From Planotetraspora kaengkrachanensis (GTDB taxonomy: Bacteria > Actinomycetota > Actinomycetes > Streptosporangiales > Streptosporangiaceae): a stretch of 64,000 bases of DNA. The DNA lies in NCBI RefSeq assembly GCF_016862895.1, contig NZ_BONV01000001.1, positions 186,001-250,000 on the forward strand, read 5' to 3'. Made by a program: the position numbers and the translations under genes. The notes under the pieces were generated by a model that did no database searches, was not told where the DNA came from, and worked only from the letters and a program-made list of their open reading frames with translations. Below, piece by piece: positions 36,653 to 45,048 of the stretch; position 1 is the stretch's first letter, and each line of letters starts with the position of its first letter.

Positions 36653-36860
36653 TTTGAGCGATGGCTGCCGCTTAGTGTCATACCGATCGTTTCGCCAGGT
36701 CAACCGGCAACGGGACACAAGCTGGTTTACTTTGGACAACGAAGTAGATGAAAAACGACGCTGCCCCGGCGAAGCGATTGACCAGCGGAAAATTAGTTGC
36801 CAGGGTTCCATGCAGTCGGATATCGCCGACCGTTATCGGCTTCTGGGAGCACCGCACAAC

Positions 36861-37883
36861 ATGACGTTCCCCTCCTCGACCACAGCAGAGACGGACGCTG
36901 ACGCCGTCGACACGGTGGCCGCAGCAGCCGGGTCCTCGGTCGCCATCGTCGGGCGATCGCCCGGTCAGTTGATGTGGCGGCGCTTCCGCCGCGACCGGAC
37001 CGGCGTGATCGCTGCCGTCGTCGTGCTCGCGTTCATCTTGATCGCGCTACTGGCACCGGTGATCTCGTGGGCCTACGGGAAGAACCCGGACGATTACTAC
37101 GGCCTTAACCAGCCCGGCCTGCTCAACGAGTACGGCTACCCGATCCTGCCGAACGGCGGCATCAGCGGCGACTTCTGGTTCGGCCTCGAGCCCCTCGTCG
37201 GCCGCGACGTCCTGACGCAGCTGATCTACGGCATCCGCACGTCGATCACCATCGCGCTCATCGTGACGGTGTTGTCCACCGTCATCGGGGTCACGCTCGG
37301 AATCACCTCGGGCTATGTCGGCGGCAAGGTCGACTACGCGATCGGGCGGGTCATCGACACCCTGCTCTCCTTCCCGTCGCAGCTCTTCCTGATCGTGCTG
37401 GTCCCGGTCGTCGACGCCGCCCTGGTGCTGCCCACCCAGGAGCCGCCGACCTGGCTCAGGTTCGTGTCGATCTGCATCGTGCTGACCGTGCTCGGATGGG
37501 CCACGACCGCCCGGCTGCTCCGCGCGCAGGTGCTGTCCCTGCGCGAGCGCGAGTTCATCGAGTCGGCCCGGGTGACCGGCGCGTCACCGGCCCGGATCAT
37601 CTTCAAAGAGCTCATGCCCAACCTGTGGACCCCGATCATCATCCAGGCCACACTCGCGCTTCCCCTGTACGTCGGCGCGGAGGCCGGACTCGGCTTCCTC
37701 GGCGTGGGGATGCCGGAGGCCATTCCCGACTGGGGCCGCATGTTCCTGGTGGGCTCCAACGTCTACCACTCCGACGTGACCTACCTCATGTTCCCGGGCG
37801 TGTCGATGTTGATCTTCGTGATCGCCTTCAACCTGCTCGGAGACTCGATCCGCGACGCTTTCGACCCAAAGACGAAGCGCTGA
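36861..37883 (+). CDS. dppC: Dipeptide/oligopeptide ABC transporter permease (DppC-like)
   Basis: 340 residues from ATG 36861 (GGGAG upstream). N-terminal cytoplasmic region, helix RTGVIAAVVVLAFILIALLAPVISW, a long extracytoplasmic insert (residues about 75-115, GLNQPGLLNEYGYPILPNG), and then the permease core with EAA loop ESARVTGASPARIIFKELMPNLWTPIIIQATLALP and GAEAGLGFLGVGMPEAIPDWGRM. First gene of the dpp operon; ATG 36810 is an alternative start. Unusually the C-type permease precedes the binding protein and B-type permease. Confidence 0.9.
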   Translation: MTFPSSTTAETDADAVDTVAAAAGSSVAIVGRSPGQLMWRRFRRDRTGVIAAVVVLAFILIALLAPVISWAYGKNPDDYYGLNQPGLLNEYGYPILPNGGISGDFWFGLEPLVGRDVLTQLIYGIRTSITIALIVTVLSTVIGVTLGITSGYVGGKVDYAIGRVIDTLLSFPSQLFLIVLVPVVDAALVLPTQEPPTWLRFVSICIVLTVLGWATTARLLRAQVLSLREREFIESARVTGASPARIIFKELMPNLWTPIIIQATLALPLYVGAEAGLGFLGVGMPEAIPDWGRMFLVGSNVYHSDVTYLMFPGVSMLIFVIAFNLLGDSIRDAFDPKTKR

Positions 37884-37902
37884 CCCCCCTAGGAAGGACC
37901 AT

Positions 37903-39690
37903 ATGAGATCGCATCGCAGGCGAATCGCCACCGCGACGGCAGTGCTCGCTGTGGGCGCGCTGGCGCTGGCCGGCTGCGCCAAGGGCGGAGGAGGCGGCGC
38001 CCCCTCCGCGGCCGCGTCGAAGACCCCGCTGGAGAACAAGGCGGTCAGCGCGATCACGGTCGGCACCGCCGCGGACTCCACGGGGCCCGCGCCCGAGGTC
38101 GCCGGCGCCAAGCCGGGCGGCACGGCCTACATGATCGACCGTGACGACTTCAGCCACCTCGACCCTGGCCGCGTCTACCTGAACTACAACGCGTCGGTGT
38201 CGCTGCTGTTCACCCGGCAGCTCACCAACTACAAGGAGGACCCGTCCGGCAGCATCAAGCTGGTCGGCGACCTCGCCACGGACACGGGCACCACCACCGA
38301 CGGCGGCAAGACCTGGCAGTTCACGCTCAAGGACGGCGTCAAGTGGCAGGACGGCTCGCCGATCACCTCGGGCGACATCAAGTACAGCTTCGAGCGCCTG
38401 TTCGCCGACTTCATCACCGAGGGCCCGGACTACGCCGAGACCTGGCTCGTCCCCGACGCCACCAAGCCGTTCCGTGACCAGTACAAGGGCCCGTACGACG
38501 GCAAGGAGCTCGACACGATCGAGACTCCTGACGACAAGACGGTGATCTTCCACCTGAACGCGCCCCACCCGGACTTCAACTTCACCGTGGCCATGACCGG
38601 CTACGGCGCGGTGCCGAAGGCCAAGGACACCAAGCAGAAGTACGACAAGCAGCCGTTCTCCTCCGGCCCGTACCAGATCGTGAGCCACACCACCGACAAG
38701 TCTCTCGAGCTGGAGCGCAACCCGAACTGGGACAAGAACACCGACCCGATCCGGCACGCCTACCCGGACAAGTTCCACATGGAGTTCGGTCTCCAGGCGC
38801 AGCAGTCGACCGAGCGGTTCCTGGCCGACACCGGCAACGACAAGCAGGCCTTCACCTTCCACAACGCGGTGGCGGCCGAGCGGGTCCAGGAGGTGCAGAA
38901 CAACGCCGAGGCGATGAAGAGGTCCATCCAGGGCCTGACCCCCTTCACGACCTTCTACAACATCAACACCAAGCGGGTCACGGACGTCAACGTCCGCAAG
39001 GCGATCATCACCGCGTGGCCGTCCAAGCAGCTGCAGCAGATCGCGGGCGGCGAGGACAACAGCGGCAAGATCGCCACCACGGTGCTGAGCCCGACGGTCC
39101 TCGGTTACGAGGCCTCCGACCAGTACGGCAAGCTGGCCAAGCCCGAGGGCGACCCCGAGGCGGCCAAGAAGCTGCTCGCGTCGTCGAGCACGCCCACCCC
39201 GACGATCGTCTACGCGTACAACCAGACTCCGACCCAGGAGAAGATGACGCTCGCCATCAAGGACGCGCTGGGCAAGGCCGGCTTCAACGTGGTCGCCAAG
39301 CCGCTCAACCCGGCGACCTACTATGACGCGATCGGCCCGGTGGACAACCAGTACGACGTCTACTGGGGCGGCTGGGCGGCCGACTGGCCGACCGGTTCGA
39401 CCGCGATCCAGCCGCAGTTCGACGGCCGCCTCATCGCGGACAACGCGCCGAACTACACACACCTGAACGTTCCGGAGATCAACACCGCGATCGACGAGGC
39501 CAACAAGGTCACCGACCCCACCGAGGCCGGCAAGGCGTGGGCCGCGATCGACCGGAAGATCATGGACCAGGCCGCGATCGTCCCCGAGTACTACCAGACC
39601 TACTTCGGTCTCTACGGCTCGGGCCTCGGCGGCGTCAGGTTCGACCCGATCCAGGGCGAGCAGTCCGCGCTCGACATCTGGGTCAAGTAG
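37903..39690 (+). CDS. dppA: Family 5 extracellular peptide-binding lipoprotein
   Basis: 595 residues. Signal peptide MRSHRRRIATATAVLAVGALALAGC with a lipobox Cys at about 25, then a Gly/Ala/Ser linker. Body: VSLLFTRQLTNYKE, TWQFTLKDGVKWQDGSPITSGDIKYSFERL (SBP family 5 signature), QPFSSGPYQIVSHTTDKSLELERNPNWD and FTTFYNINTKRVTDVNVRKAIITAW. Lys-rich and codon-biased, probably highly expressed. Ribosome site AGGAAGG precedes ATG 37903. A strong hairpin follows the stop. Confidence 0.93.
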   Translation: MRSHRRRIATATAVLAVGALALAGCAKGGGGGAPSAAASKTPLENKAVSAITVGTAADSTGPAPEVAGAKPGGTAYMIDRDDFSHLDPGRVYLNYNASVSLLFTRQLTNYKEDPSGSIKLVGDLATDTGTTTDGGKTWQFTLKDGVKWQDGSPITSGDIKYSFERLFADFITEGPDYAETWLVPDATKPFRDQYKGPYDGKELDTIETPDDKTVIFHLNAPHPDFNFTVAMTGYGAVPKAKDTKQKYDKQPFSSGPYQIVSHTTDKSLELERNPNWDKNTDPIRHAYPDKFHMEFGLQAQQSTERFLADTGNDKQAFTFHNAVAAERVQEVQNNAEAMKRSIQGLTPFTTFYNINTKRVTDVNVRKAIITAWPSKQLQQIAGGEDNSGKIATTVLSPTVLGYEASDQYGKLAKPEGDPEAAKKLLASSSTPTPTIVYAYNQTPTQEKMTLAIKDALGKAGFNVVAKPLNPATYYDAIGPVDNQYDVYWGGWAADWPTGSTAIQPQFDGRLIADNAPNYTHLNVPEINTAIDEANKVTDPTEAGKAWAAIDRKIMDQAAIVPEYYQTYFGLYGSGLGGVRFDPIQGEQSALDIWVK

Positions 39691-39698
39691 CAGCGACC

Positions 39699-39740
39699 GG
39701 CCCCGCCGCCCCGCCCCGAAGCGGGCGGGGCGGCGGGGCC
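39699..39740 (+). terminator. 18-bp hairpin between dppA and dppB
   Basis: Left arm 39699-39716 and right arm 39723-39740 are perfect complements, all G/C, with loop CGAAGC. It lies 8 bases after the binding-protein stop and 35 bases before dppB. In ABC operons such hairpins often cap or attenuate the message so that binding protein is made in excess; there is no U tract. Function inferred. Confidence 0.8.
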
Positions 39741-39775
39741 ACCGGCCCGTTCACCGTCACGACGAGTGCGAGATC

Positions 39776-40756
39776 ATGACCAGCTTTCTGGTACGCCGGG
39801 TAGTCGGCGCCCTCGTGATCCTGATCTTCATCAGCCTGATCACGTTCTACCTCTTCTACGCCGTCCCCCGCGACCCCGCCCGGGCCTTCTGCGGCAAGAT
39901 CTGCCCGCCGGAGACCCTGGAGCTCGTCCGGCACAACCTGGGGATGGACAAGCCGCTGTTCGTGCAGTACTGGCTCTGGCTGTCCGCCATCTTCGTGGGC
40001 CGTGACTTCACCCAGTTCGGGCCGTGCCCGGCTCCCTGCCTGGGATACTCCTTCGCCACCCAGGAGCCGGTCTTCAACGCCATCGTGGACCGGTTCCCCG
40101 TGACCCTGTCCCTCACGCTCGGCGCGTCCGTCGTCATCCTGTCGTTCGGGATCCTGACCGGGATGCTCGCGGCGTGGAAGGTCGGGCAGCCACTCGACAA
40201 GATCGCCAGCTCGTCGTCGGTGATCGGCGCCTCGCTGCAGATCTACTTCGTCGGCCCGCTGGTCGTGTTCCTCCTGGTGGACACCCTCGGGCTGCTCCCG
40301 CGCCCCTCATACGTCCCGTTCACCGAGGATCCGCTCACCTGGTTCGTGCACCTGCTGATCCCGTGGGTGGTCCTGTCGATCATCTTCACCGCCAACTACA
40401 CCCGCATGACCCGCTCGCAGATGCTGGAGCAGCTCGCCGAGGACTACGTCCGCACGGCGCGGGCCAAGGGGATGTCCGGGCGGTCGGTCTTCTTCCGGTT
40501 CGCCTGGCGGGGCGCCATGATCCCCATCATCACGATCTTCGGCGTCGACCTCGCGACGCTGCTGGGCGGCGCGATCATCACCGAACAGACCTTCACCCTC
40601 CACGGCATCGGCGAGCTGGCCGTACGGGCCGTGCAGAACACCGACCTGCCGATGCTCCTGGGCGTGACCGTGGTCGGCGCGGCCGCCATCGTCATCCTGA
40701 ACATCGTGGTCGACGTGCTGTACGCGTTCATCGACCCCCGCGTCCGGCTGAACTGA
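39776..40756 (+). CDS. dppB: Dipeptide/oligopeptide ABC transporter permease (DppB-like)
   Basis: 326 residues. First helix MTSFLVRRVVGALVILIFISLITFYLFY, an extended loop with four Cys (FCGKICPPETLE and FGPCPAPCLGYSF), then the core helices and EAA loop EDYVRTARAKGMSGRSVFFRFAWRGAMIPIITIFGVDLATLLGGAI, EQTFTLHGIGELAVRAV. The loop Cys could form disulfides outside the cell (inference). In-frame ATG at 39776; the gene lies 76 bases before dppD. Confidence 0.93.
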   Translation: MTSFLVRRVVGALVILIFISLITFYLFYAVPRDPARAFCGKICPPETLELVRHNLGMDKPLFVQYWLWLSAIFVGRDFTQFGPCPAPCLGYSFATQEPVFNAIVDRFPVTLSLTLGASVVILSFGILTGMLAAWKVGQPLDKIASSSSVIGASLQIYFVGPLVVFLLVDTLGLLPRPSYVPFTEDPLTWFVHLLIPWVVLSIIFTANYTRMTRSQMLEQLAEDYVRTARAKGMSGRSVFFRFAWRGAMIPIITIFGVDLATLLGGAIITEQTFTLHGIGELAVRAVQNTDLPMLLGVTVVGAAAIVILNIVVDVLYAFIDPRVRLN

Positions 40757-40832
40757 GGCGGAGGCCTTCGCGCATGCACGCCGTACCCGCCCGCACCGAG
40801 CAGACCGAGCAGTACAGAAGCTGGAGCAGTAA

Positions 40833-41897
40833 GTGACCACCGTGTCGTGGAGCAGCGAGCCGGGGACCTCGCGCGGCCCTGGGCCGTTCCTGTCCGTCCG
40901 TGATCTCAGCGTGCGGTTCAGCACCGAGGACGGCGTCGTCCGCGCCGTGGACGGGCTCTCCTTCGACGTGGAGAAGGGCACCACTCTCGGCATCGTGGGC
41001 GAGTCCGGCTCGGGCAAGTCCGTCACCAACCTCGCCGTCCTGGGCCTGCACGATCCGGCGCACACCGAGATCGACGGCGAGATCTGGCTGGAGGACCAGG
41101 AGCTCGTCGGGGCCTCGAGCGCCACTCTGGAGAAGCTGCGGGGCAACCGGGTCGCGATGATCTTCCAGGATCCGCTGACCTCACTGTCTCCCTTCCACAC
41201 GATCGGGCGCCAGATCAGCGAGGTGTACCGCAAGCACAAGGGCGCGAGCCGGAAGGAGGCCCGCGACCGCGCGATCGAGATGCTCGAACGCGTGGGCATC
41301 CCGCAGCCGGCCACCCGCGTCGACCACTACCCCCACGAGTTCTCCGGCGGCATGCGCCAGCGCGCGATGATCGCCATGGCGCTCGTCTGCGACCCCGACC
41401 TGCTGATCGCCGACGAACCGACCACCGCGCTCGACGTCACCGTTCAGGCGCAGATCCTCGACCTGCTCAAGGACCTGCAGCAGCAGTACGGCACGACCAT
41501 CATCCTGATCACCCACGACCTCGGGGTGGTCGCGAACACCGCCGACAACGTCCTGGTGATGTACGCGGGCCGGGCCGCCGAGCGCGGCACCGTCCGGGAG
41601 GTCCTCAGCAAGCCCCGTCATCCGTACACCTGGGGGCTCCTGTCCTCCATGCCGCGGCTGACCTCGTCGGTGGACGCGCCGCTCGTGCCCGTCCGCGGCA
41701 CCCCTCCGAGCCTGCTGTCCCCTCCTGCCGGGTGCGCCTTCCATCCGCGGTGCGACTTCTCGCAACTGGTCGGATCGGACCTGTGCTTCACGCAGCGTCC
41801 CGACATCTCTCCCGAGAACGGGCACGGCGACGCCTGCTACCTCACCCTCCAGCAGAAGAGGGACATCCGGACCGGCGACACCAAGGAACACGCATGA
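40833..41897 (+). CDS. dppD: Peptide ABC transporter ATP-binding protein (DppD-like)
   Basis: 354 residues from GTG 40833. Walker [21 protein letters not shown]-loop [20 protein letters not shown], signature [15 protein letters not shown], Walker [21 protein letters not shown] and His of [20 protein letters not shown]. The C-terminal oligopeptide-family domain has the Cys-containing [12 protein letters not shown]. Overlaps dppF by 4 bases (ATGA). Confidence 0.95.
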   Translation: MTTVSWSSEPGTSRGPGPFLSVRDLSVRFSTEDGVVRAVDGLSFDVEKGTTLGIVGESGSGKSVTNLAVLGLHDPAHTEIDGEIWLEDQELVGASSATLEKLRGNRVAMIFQDPLTSLSPFHTIGRQISEVYRKHKGASRKEARDRAIEMLERVGIPQPATRVDHYPHEFSGGMRQRAMIAMALVCDPDLLIADEPTTALDVTVQAQILDLLKDLQQQYGTTIILITHDLGVVANTADNVLVMYAGRAAERGTVREVLSKPRHPYTWGLLSSMPRLTSSVDAPLVPVRGTPPSLLSPPAGCAFHPRCDFSQLVGSDLCFTQRPDISPENGHGDACYLTLQQKRDIRTGDTKEHA

Positions 41898-42925
41898 GCG
41901 AGACGCTGCTGGAGCTGCAAGGGCTGAAGAAGCACTTCCCCGTCCGGGGCGGCATGATCATCAAGCACCAGATCGGGAGCGTCCACGCCGTCGACGGCGT
42001 GGACCTGACGGTGGGAGCCGGGGAGACCGTCGGCCTCGTGGGCGAGTCGGGCTGTGGCAAGTCCACCACCGGCCGCCTGGCCGCCCGCCTGCTCGAGCCG
42101 ACGGACGGCAAGGTCCTCTACAAGGGCGAGGACATCAGCCACAGCTCGCGGCGCGAGCTCGCGCCGATCAGGCCCGAGATTCAGATGATCTTCCAGGACC
42201 CGTACAGCTCGCTCAACCCCCGGCAGACCGTGGGCACGATCATCCGCAGCCCGATGGAGATCAACGGCATCAACCCCGAGGGCGGCAGGAAGAAGCGGGC
42301 GCAGGAGCTGCTGGAGATCGTCGGCCTGAACCCGGAGCACTACAACCGGTTCCCGCACGAGTTCTCCGGCGGTCAGCGTCAGCGCATCGGCGTCGCCCGG
42401 GCCCTGGCGCTCAATCCGCAGCTCATCATCGCGGACGAGCCGGTGTCGGCGCTCGACGTCTCCATCCAGGCCCAGGTCGTCAACCTGCTCCAGCAACTGC
42501 AGCGCGACCTCGGCATCGCGTTCCTGTTCATCGCGCACGACCTCGCGATCGTCAGGCACTTCTCCCAGCGGGTGGCGGTGATGTACCTCGGCAAGATCGT
42601 CGAGGTCGGCGACCGCGCGTCGATCTACGAGCGGCCGCGGCATCCGTACACGCACGCCCTGCTGTCGGCCGTCCCCGAGCCCGACGTGAACGCCGAGCAG
42701 CGCGAGCGCATCCGCCTGGCGGGCGACGTGCCCTCCCCCATCAACCCGCCGTCGGGCTGCCGGTTCCGCACCCGGTGCTGGAAGGCCCAGGACAAGTGCG
42801 CGACGGAGGTCCCGCCGCTGGTCCAGCTGAACGGCAACCGCGAGGGACACCTCACCGCCTGCCATTTCCCCGAGGCGCCGACCGTCCACGGGGACGACGT
42901 GGTGCTCGACCCGGCTCTCGCCTGA
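41894..42925 (+). CDS. dppF: Peptide ABC transporter ATP-binding protein (DppF-like)
   Basis: 343 residues from ATG 41894. Walker [22 protein letters not shown]-loop [19 protein letters not shown], signature [20 protein letters not shown], Walker [21 protein letters not shown], and C-terminal [23 protein letters not shown], which in this family may carry a [4Fe-4S] cluster. Last gene of the operon. The frame is open back to 41732 over dppD as a shadow. Confidence 0.95.
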   Translation: MSETLLELQGLKKHFPVRGGMIIKHQIGSVHAVDGVDLTVGAGETVGLVGESGCGKSTTGRLAARLLEPTDGKVLYKGEDISHSSRRELAPIRPEIQMIFQDPYSSLNPRQTVGTIIRSPMEINGINPEGGRKKRAQELLEIVGLNPEHYNRFPHEFSGGQRQRIGVARALALNPQLIIADEPVSALDVSIQAQVVNLLQQLQRDLGIAFLFIAHDLAIVRHFSQRVAVMYLGKIVEVGDRASIYERPRHPYTHALLSAVPEPDVNAEQRERIRLAGDVPSPINPPSGCRFRTRCWKAQDKCATEVPPLVQLNGNREGHLTACHFPEAPTVHGDDVVLDPALA

Positions 42926-42951
42926 CCGCCGTCTCGCGCGAGGAGTTCCCC

Positions 42952-42997
42952 GAGCCCGGAGGCGTGCCGGCCTGGCACATCTCCGGAGGCCGGGCTC
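42952..42997. terminator. Convergent hairpin between dppF and rpe
   Basis: GAGCCCGG (42952-42959) pairs with CCGGGCTC (42990-42997), enclosing a smaller GTGCC/GGCAC stem. It spans the converging ends of dppF and rpe (the rpe stop lies within it), so it may end both transcripts. Confidence 0.5.
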
Positions 42998-43655
42998 AGT
43001 CCTTGTCCGCCAGTGCCCGCAGGTCCCGTACGGCCTGTGCCGGGTCCTTGGCGCCGTAGACGGCGTTACCGGCCACGAACACGTCTGCTCCGGCGTCGGC
43101 GCAACGCTCGATGGTCTCGGCGGACACGCCGCCGTCCACCTGGAGCCAGACCTCGCCGCCGTACTTGGCGATGAGCCCGCGAGCCTTGGCGATCTTGGGG
43201 AGCATGATGTCCAGGAAGCTCTGCCCGCCGAATCCCGGCTCGACGGTCATGACCAGGAGCATGTCGATCTCGGGCAGCAGGTCCTCGTAGGGGTCGACCG
43301 GCGTCGCGGGGTTGATCGCGAGCCCCGAGCGCGCCCCGGCCGCGCGGATCGCGCGAAGCGTGCGCACGGCCGCCTTGGCCGCCTCGGCGTGGATGGTGAC
43401 GCTCGCCGCGCCCGCCTCCGCGTAGCCCGGCGCCCACCGGTCCGGGTCGTCGATCATCAGATGACAGTCGATCGGCGTGGAGGTCGCCTTCAACAGGGCC
43501 TCGACGACGGGCAGTCCCAACGTCAGGTTGGGCACGAAGTGGTAGTCCATGACGTCCACGTGAAGCCAGTCGGCGACGCCCTCGACCCGGGCGGCCTCGT
43601 CGGCCAGGCGGGCGAAATCTGCGGACAGGATGCTGGGCGAGATCTGTACGGCCAT
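42996..43655 (-). CDS. rpe: Ribulose-phosphate 3-epimerase
   Basis: 219 residues, TIM barrel. Interconverts ribulose-5-P and xylulose-5-P in the pentose phosphate pathway, also feeding ribulose-5-P to RibB. Seen: [39 protein letters not shown] (metal His/Asp), [24 protein letters not shown] and [15 protein letters not shown] 43655. It lies in the conserved order rsmB-rpe-rib, here interrupted on both sides by plus-strand genes. Confidence 0.97.
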   Translation of the reverse strand: MAVQISPSILSADFARLADEAARVEGVADWLHVDVMDYHFVPNLTLGLPVVEALLKATSTPIDCHLMIDDPDRWAPGYAEAGAASVTIHAEAAKAAVRTLRAIRAAGARSGLAINPATPVDPYEDLLPEIDMLLVMTVEPGFGGQSFLDIMLPKIAKARGLIAKYGGEVWLQVDGGVSAETIERCADAGADVFVAGNAVYGAKDPAQAVRDLRALADKD

Positions 43656-43710
43656 AGTGCCAGCAGTCTATTTCGCCCAGCCTGCGCTCAGCGTCCACCC
43701 GGCGCACCCC

Positions 43711-43747
43711 TTGCACTCCATTCAACTCATCGGTATATATCGTCTAC
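43711..43747 (+). promoter_or_regulatory. Leaderless padR promoter with overlapping palindrome
   Basis: -35 TTGCAC (43711-43716), 17-base spacer and -10 TATATA (43734-43739) place the transcription start at or next to the padR ATG (43748). The -10 lies in CGGTATATATCG (43731-43742), an imperfect palindrome suited to a dimeric repressor such as PadR itself. Autoregulation is inferred. Confidence 0.7.
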
Positions 43748-44128
43748 ATGAAGGATCGATCCATGCAGGAACCCACGTTCCTGATCCTCACGGCTCTGGC
43801 CGCCGGCCCCCAGCACGGTTACGGCATCATCACCGACGTCCTGGAGATCTCCGGCGATCGGGTGCGGCTGCGTGCCGGCACGCTCTACGCGGCGCTCGAC
43901 CGGCTCCAGGGCGAGGGCCTGATCGAGACCGACCGCGAGGAGGTCGTCGACGGGCGCGCCCGGCGCTACTACCGGCTGACCTCCGAAGGAGCGAGCCGCC
44001 TGTCCGTCGAGACGGAGCGGCTGCGCCGCAACGTGGAGACGGCCGCCGCGCGGCTGCGCCGCCGCCCCGGCCTCGCGCTCGGCGTGTGGTCCCCCATCCT
44101 TCGCGCCAGGACCGCAGGCGTCACGTGA
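43748..44128 (+). CDS. PadR-family transcriptional regulator
   Basis: 126 residues. Winged helix: TFLILTALAAGPQHGYGIITDVLEISGDRVRLRAGTLYAALDRLQGEGLIETDREE and RARRYYRLTSEGASRL, with the PadR pattern G-GYG. C-terminal helix for dimerisation. ATG 43748 sits just after the promoter, so the message is leaderless; Met6 at 43763 is an alternative. Coupled by GTGA overlap to the membrane gene that follows. Confidence 0.92.
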   Translation: MKDRSMQEPTFLILTALAAGPQHGYGIITDVLEISGDRVRLRAGTLYAALDRLQGEGLIETDREEVVDGRARRYYRLTSEGASRLSVETERLRRNVETAAARLRRRPGLALGVWSPILRARTAGVT

Positions 44129-45036
44129 AAACACTCGAACAGCGTTATCGCAGGTTACTGAGGTGGTATCCGAAGGACCACCGCTCCCTGCACGAAGAGG
44201 AGATGATCGCCGTCCTCCTCGCGGGATCCGCCGCCGGGCAGCGCCGCCCCGCGGCGCGTGACGCGTTCGACCTGGTGCGCGGCGGACTGTCCATCCGGCT
44301 GCGTCACGCGGTGGGACCGGAATCGCGACACCTCTGGCTCGAGGCGCTCAACCTGGCGGCGCTCATCGGCCCGATCGTCCTGCTGCTCATGGAACTCACG
44401 CGGGCCACCGGGACGGCCGACGCGGCGCTCCGGGGATTCGCATCCCTGCAGGACGTGCTGCGGTCGCTCATCACGGCTCTGCCGTACGGGCTGATGGCCC
44501 TGCTCGCCTGGCTCGGGCGGAGGAGGTCCGCGGCCCTGTGCGCCTGGGCCTGGGTGGTGCTGTACACCTGGCTCGCCCTGAATCCCGGCCTCGGCGTGCT
44601 CCCCTTCAACGTGTTCGACGGCGTCCCGCCCATCGACCTGCTGACGCCTTCGCTCCTGGTGCTCCGCGCCTGCCTGGTCGCGGTGACGCTCACACTGGCG
44701 CCGGCGCCGGGCCCTGCCCCGGTGGGCACGCGCAGACTGCTCACCTGGACGGCGGTGGCACTGGCGACGCTCGTCGCGAGCACGTACGTTCCCGGGGCGG
44801 GCCTCGCGCTTCCCCTCTCGCTGCTGGCGGTTCTGGCGACCGCGGCGCTGCGCTCCCCCTCCGGGCGGAGAGCGGTGATCGCGCTGTTCCCTCTTGTGGC
44901 CGTGGAGGGCGTCTGGGGTCAGGCCGCGGTGGCCCTGCCGGTCGCCGCCGCGTTCTCCGCGGCGGTGTTGGCCCTCATCGCGTGGCTCGCGAGAGAGGGT
45001 CGCGCACCGTCGGCGCCCGGCGGCACTCCGGGGTGA
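44125..45036 (+). CDS. PadR-linked membrane protein
   Basis: 303 residues from GTG 44125. The N-terminal 60 residues (EQRYRRLLRWYPKDHRSLHEEEMIAVLLAG and DAFDLVRGGLSIRLRHA) form the soluble domain usual for proteins encoded right after PadR genes; about seven hydrophobic helices follow (for example ALNLAALIGPIVLLLMEL and LLTWTAVALATLVASTYV). No catalytic motif seen. Function unknown; probably controlled by the neighbouring PadR. Confidence 0.82.
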   Translation: MKTLEQRYRRLLRWYPKDHRSLHEEEMIAVLLAGSAAGQRRPAARDAFDLVRGGLSIRLRHAVGPESRHLWLEALNLAALIGPIVLLLMELTRATGTADAALRGFASLQDVLRSLITALPYGLMALLAWLGRRRSAALCAWAWVVLYTWLALNPGLGVLPFNVFDGVPPIDLLTPSLLVLRACLVAVTLTLAPAPGPAPVGTRRLLTWTAVALATLVASTYVPGAGLALPLSLLAVLATAALRSPSGRRAVIALFPLVAVEGVWGQAAVALPVAAAFSAAVLALIAWLAREGRAPSAPGGTPG

Positions 45037-45046
45037 TCCCGGAGTG
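45024..45046. terminator. Bidirectional terminator hairpin
   Basis: CACTCCGGG (45024-45032), loop GTGAT, CCCGGAGTG (45038-45046): a perfect 9-bp stem straddling the converging ends of the PadR-linked gene (stop 45036) and rsmB (stop 45049). No U tract, as is common in high-GC actinomycetes. Confidence 0.7.
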
Positions 45047-45048
45047 AC

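Larger units (their letters stand above)
36197..36860. other. Divergent intergenic region between rib and dpp operons
   Basis: This 660-base region holds a ribD leader of about 110 bases, the FMN riboswitch at 36311-36462, and then the upstream region of the peptide-transport operon, including an inverted repeat at 36631-36652. The last 200 bases before the transporter gene are noticeably less GC-rich than their surroundings. No further coding signal or RNA gene is seen. Confidence 0.6.
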
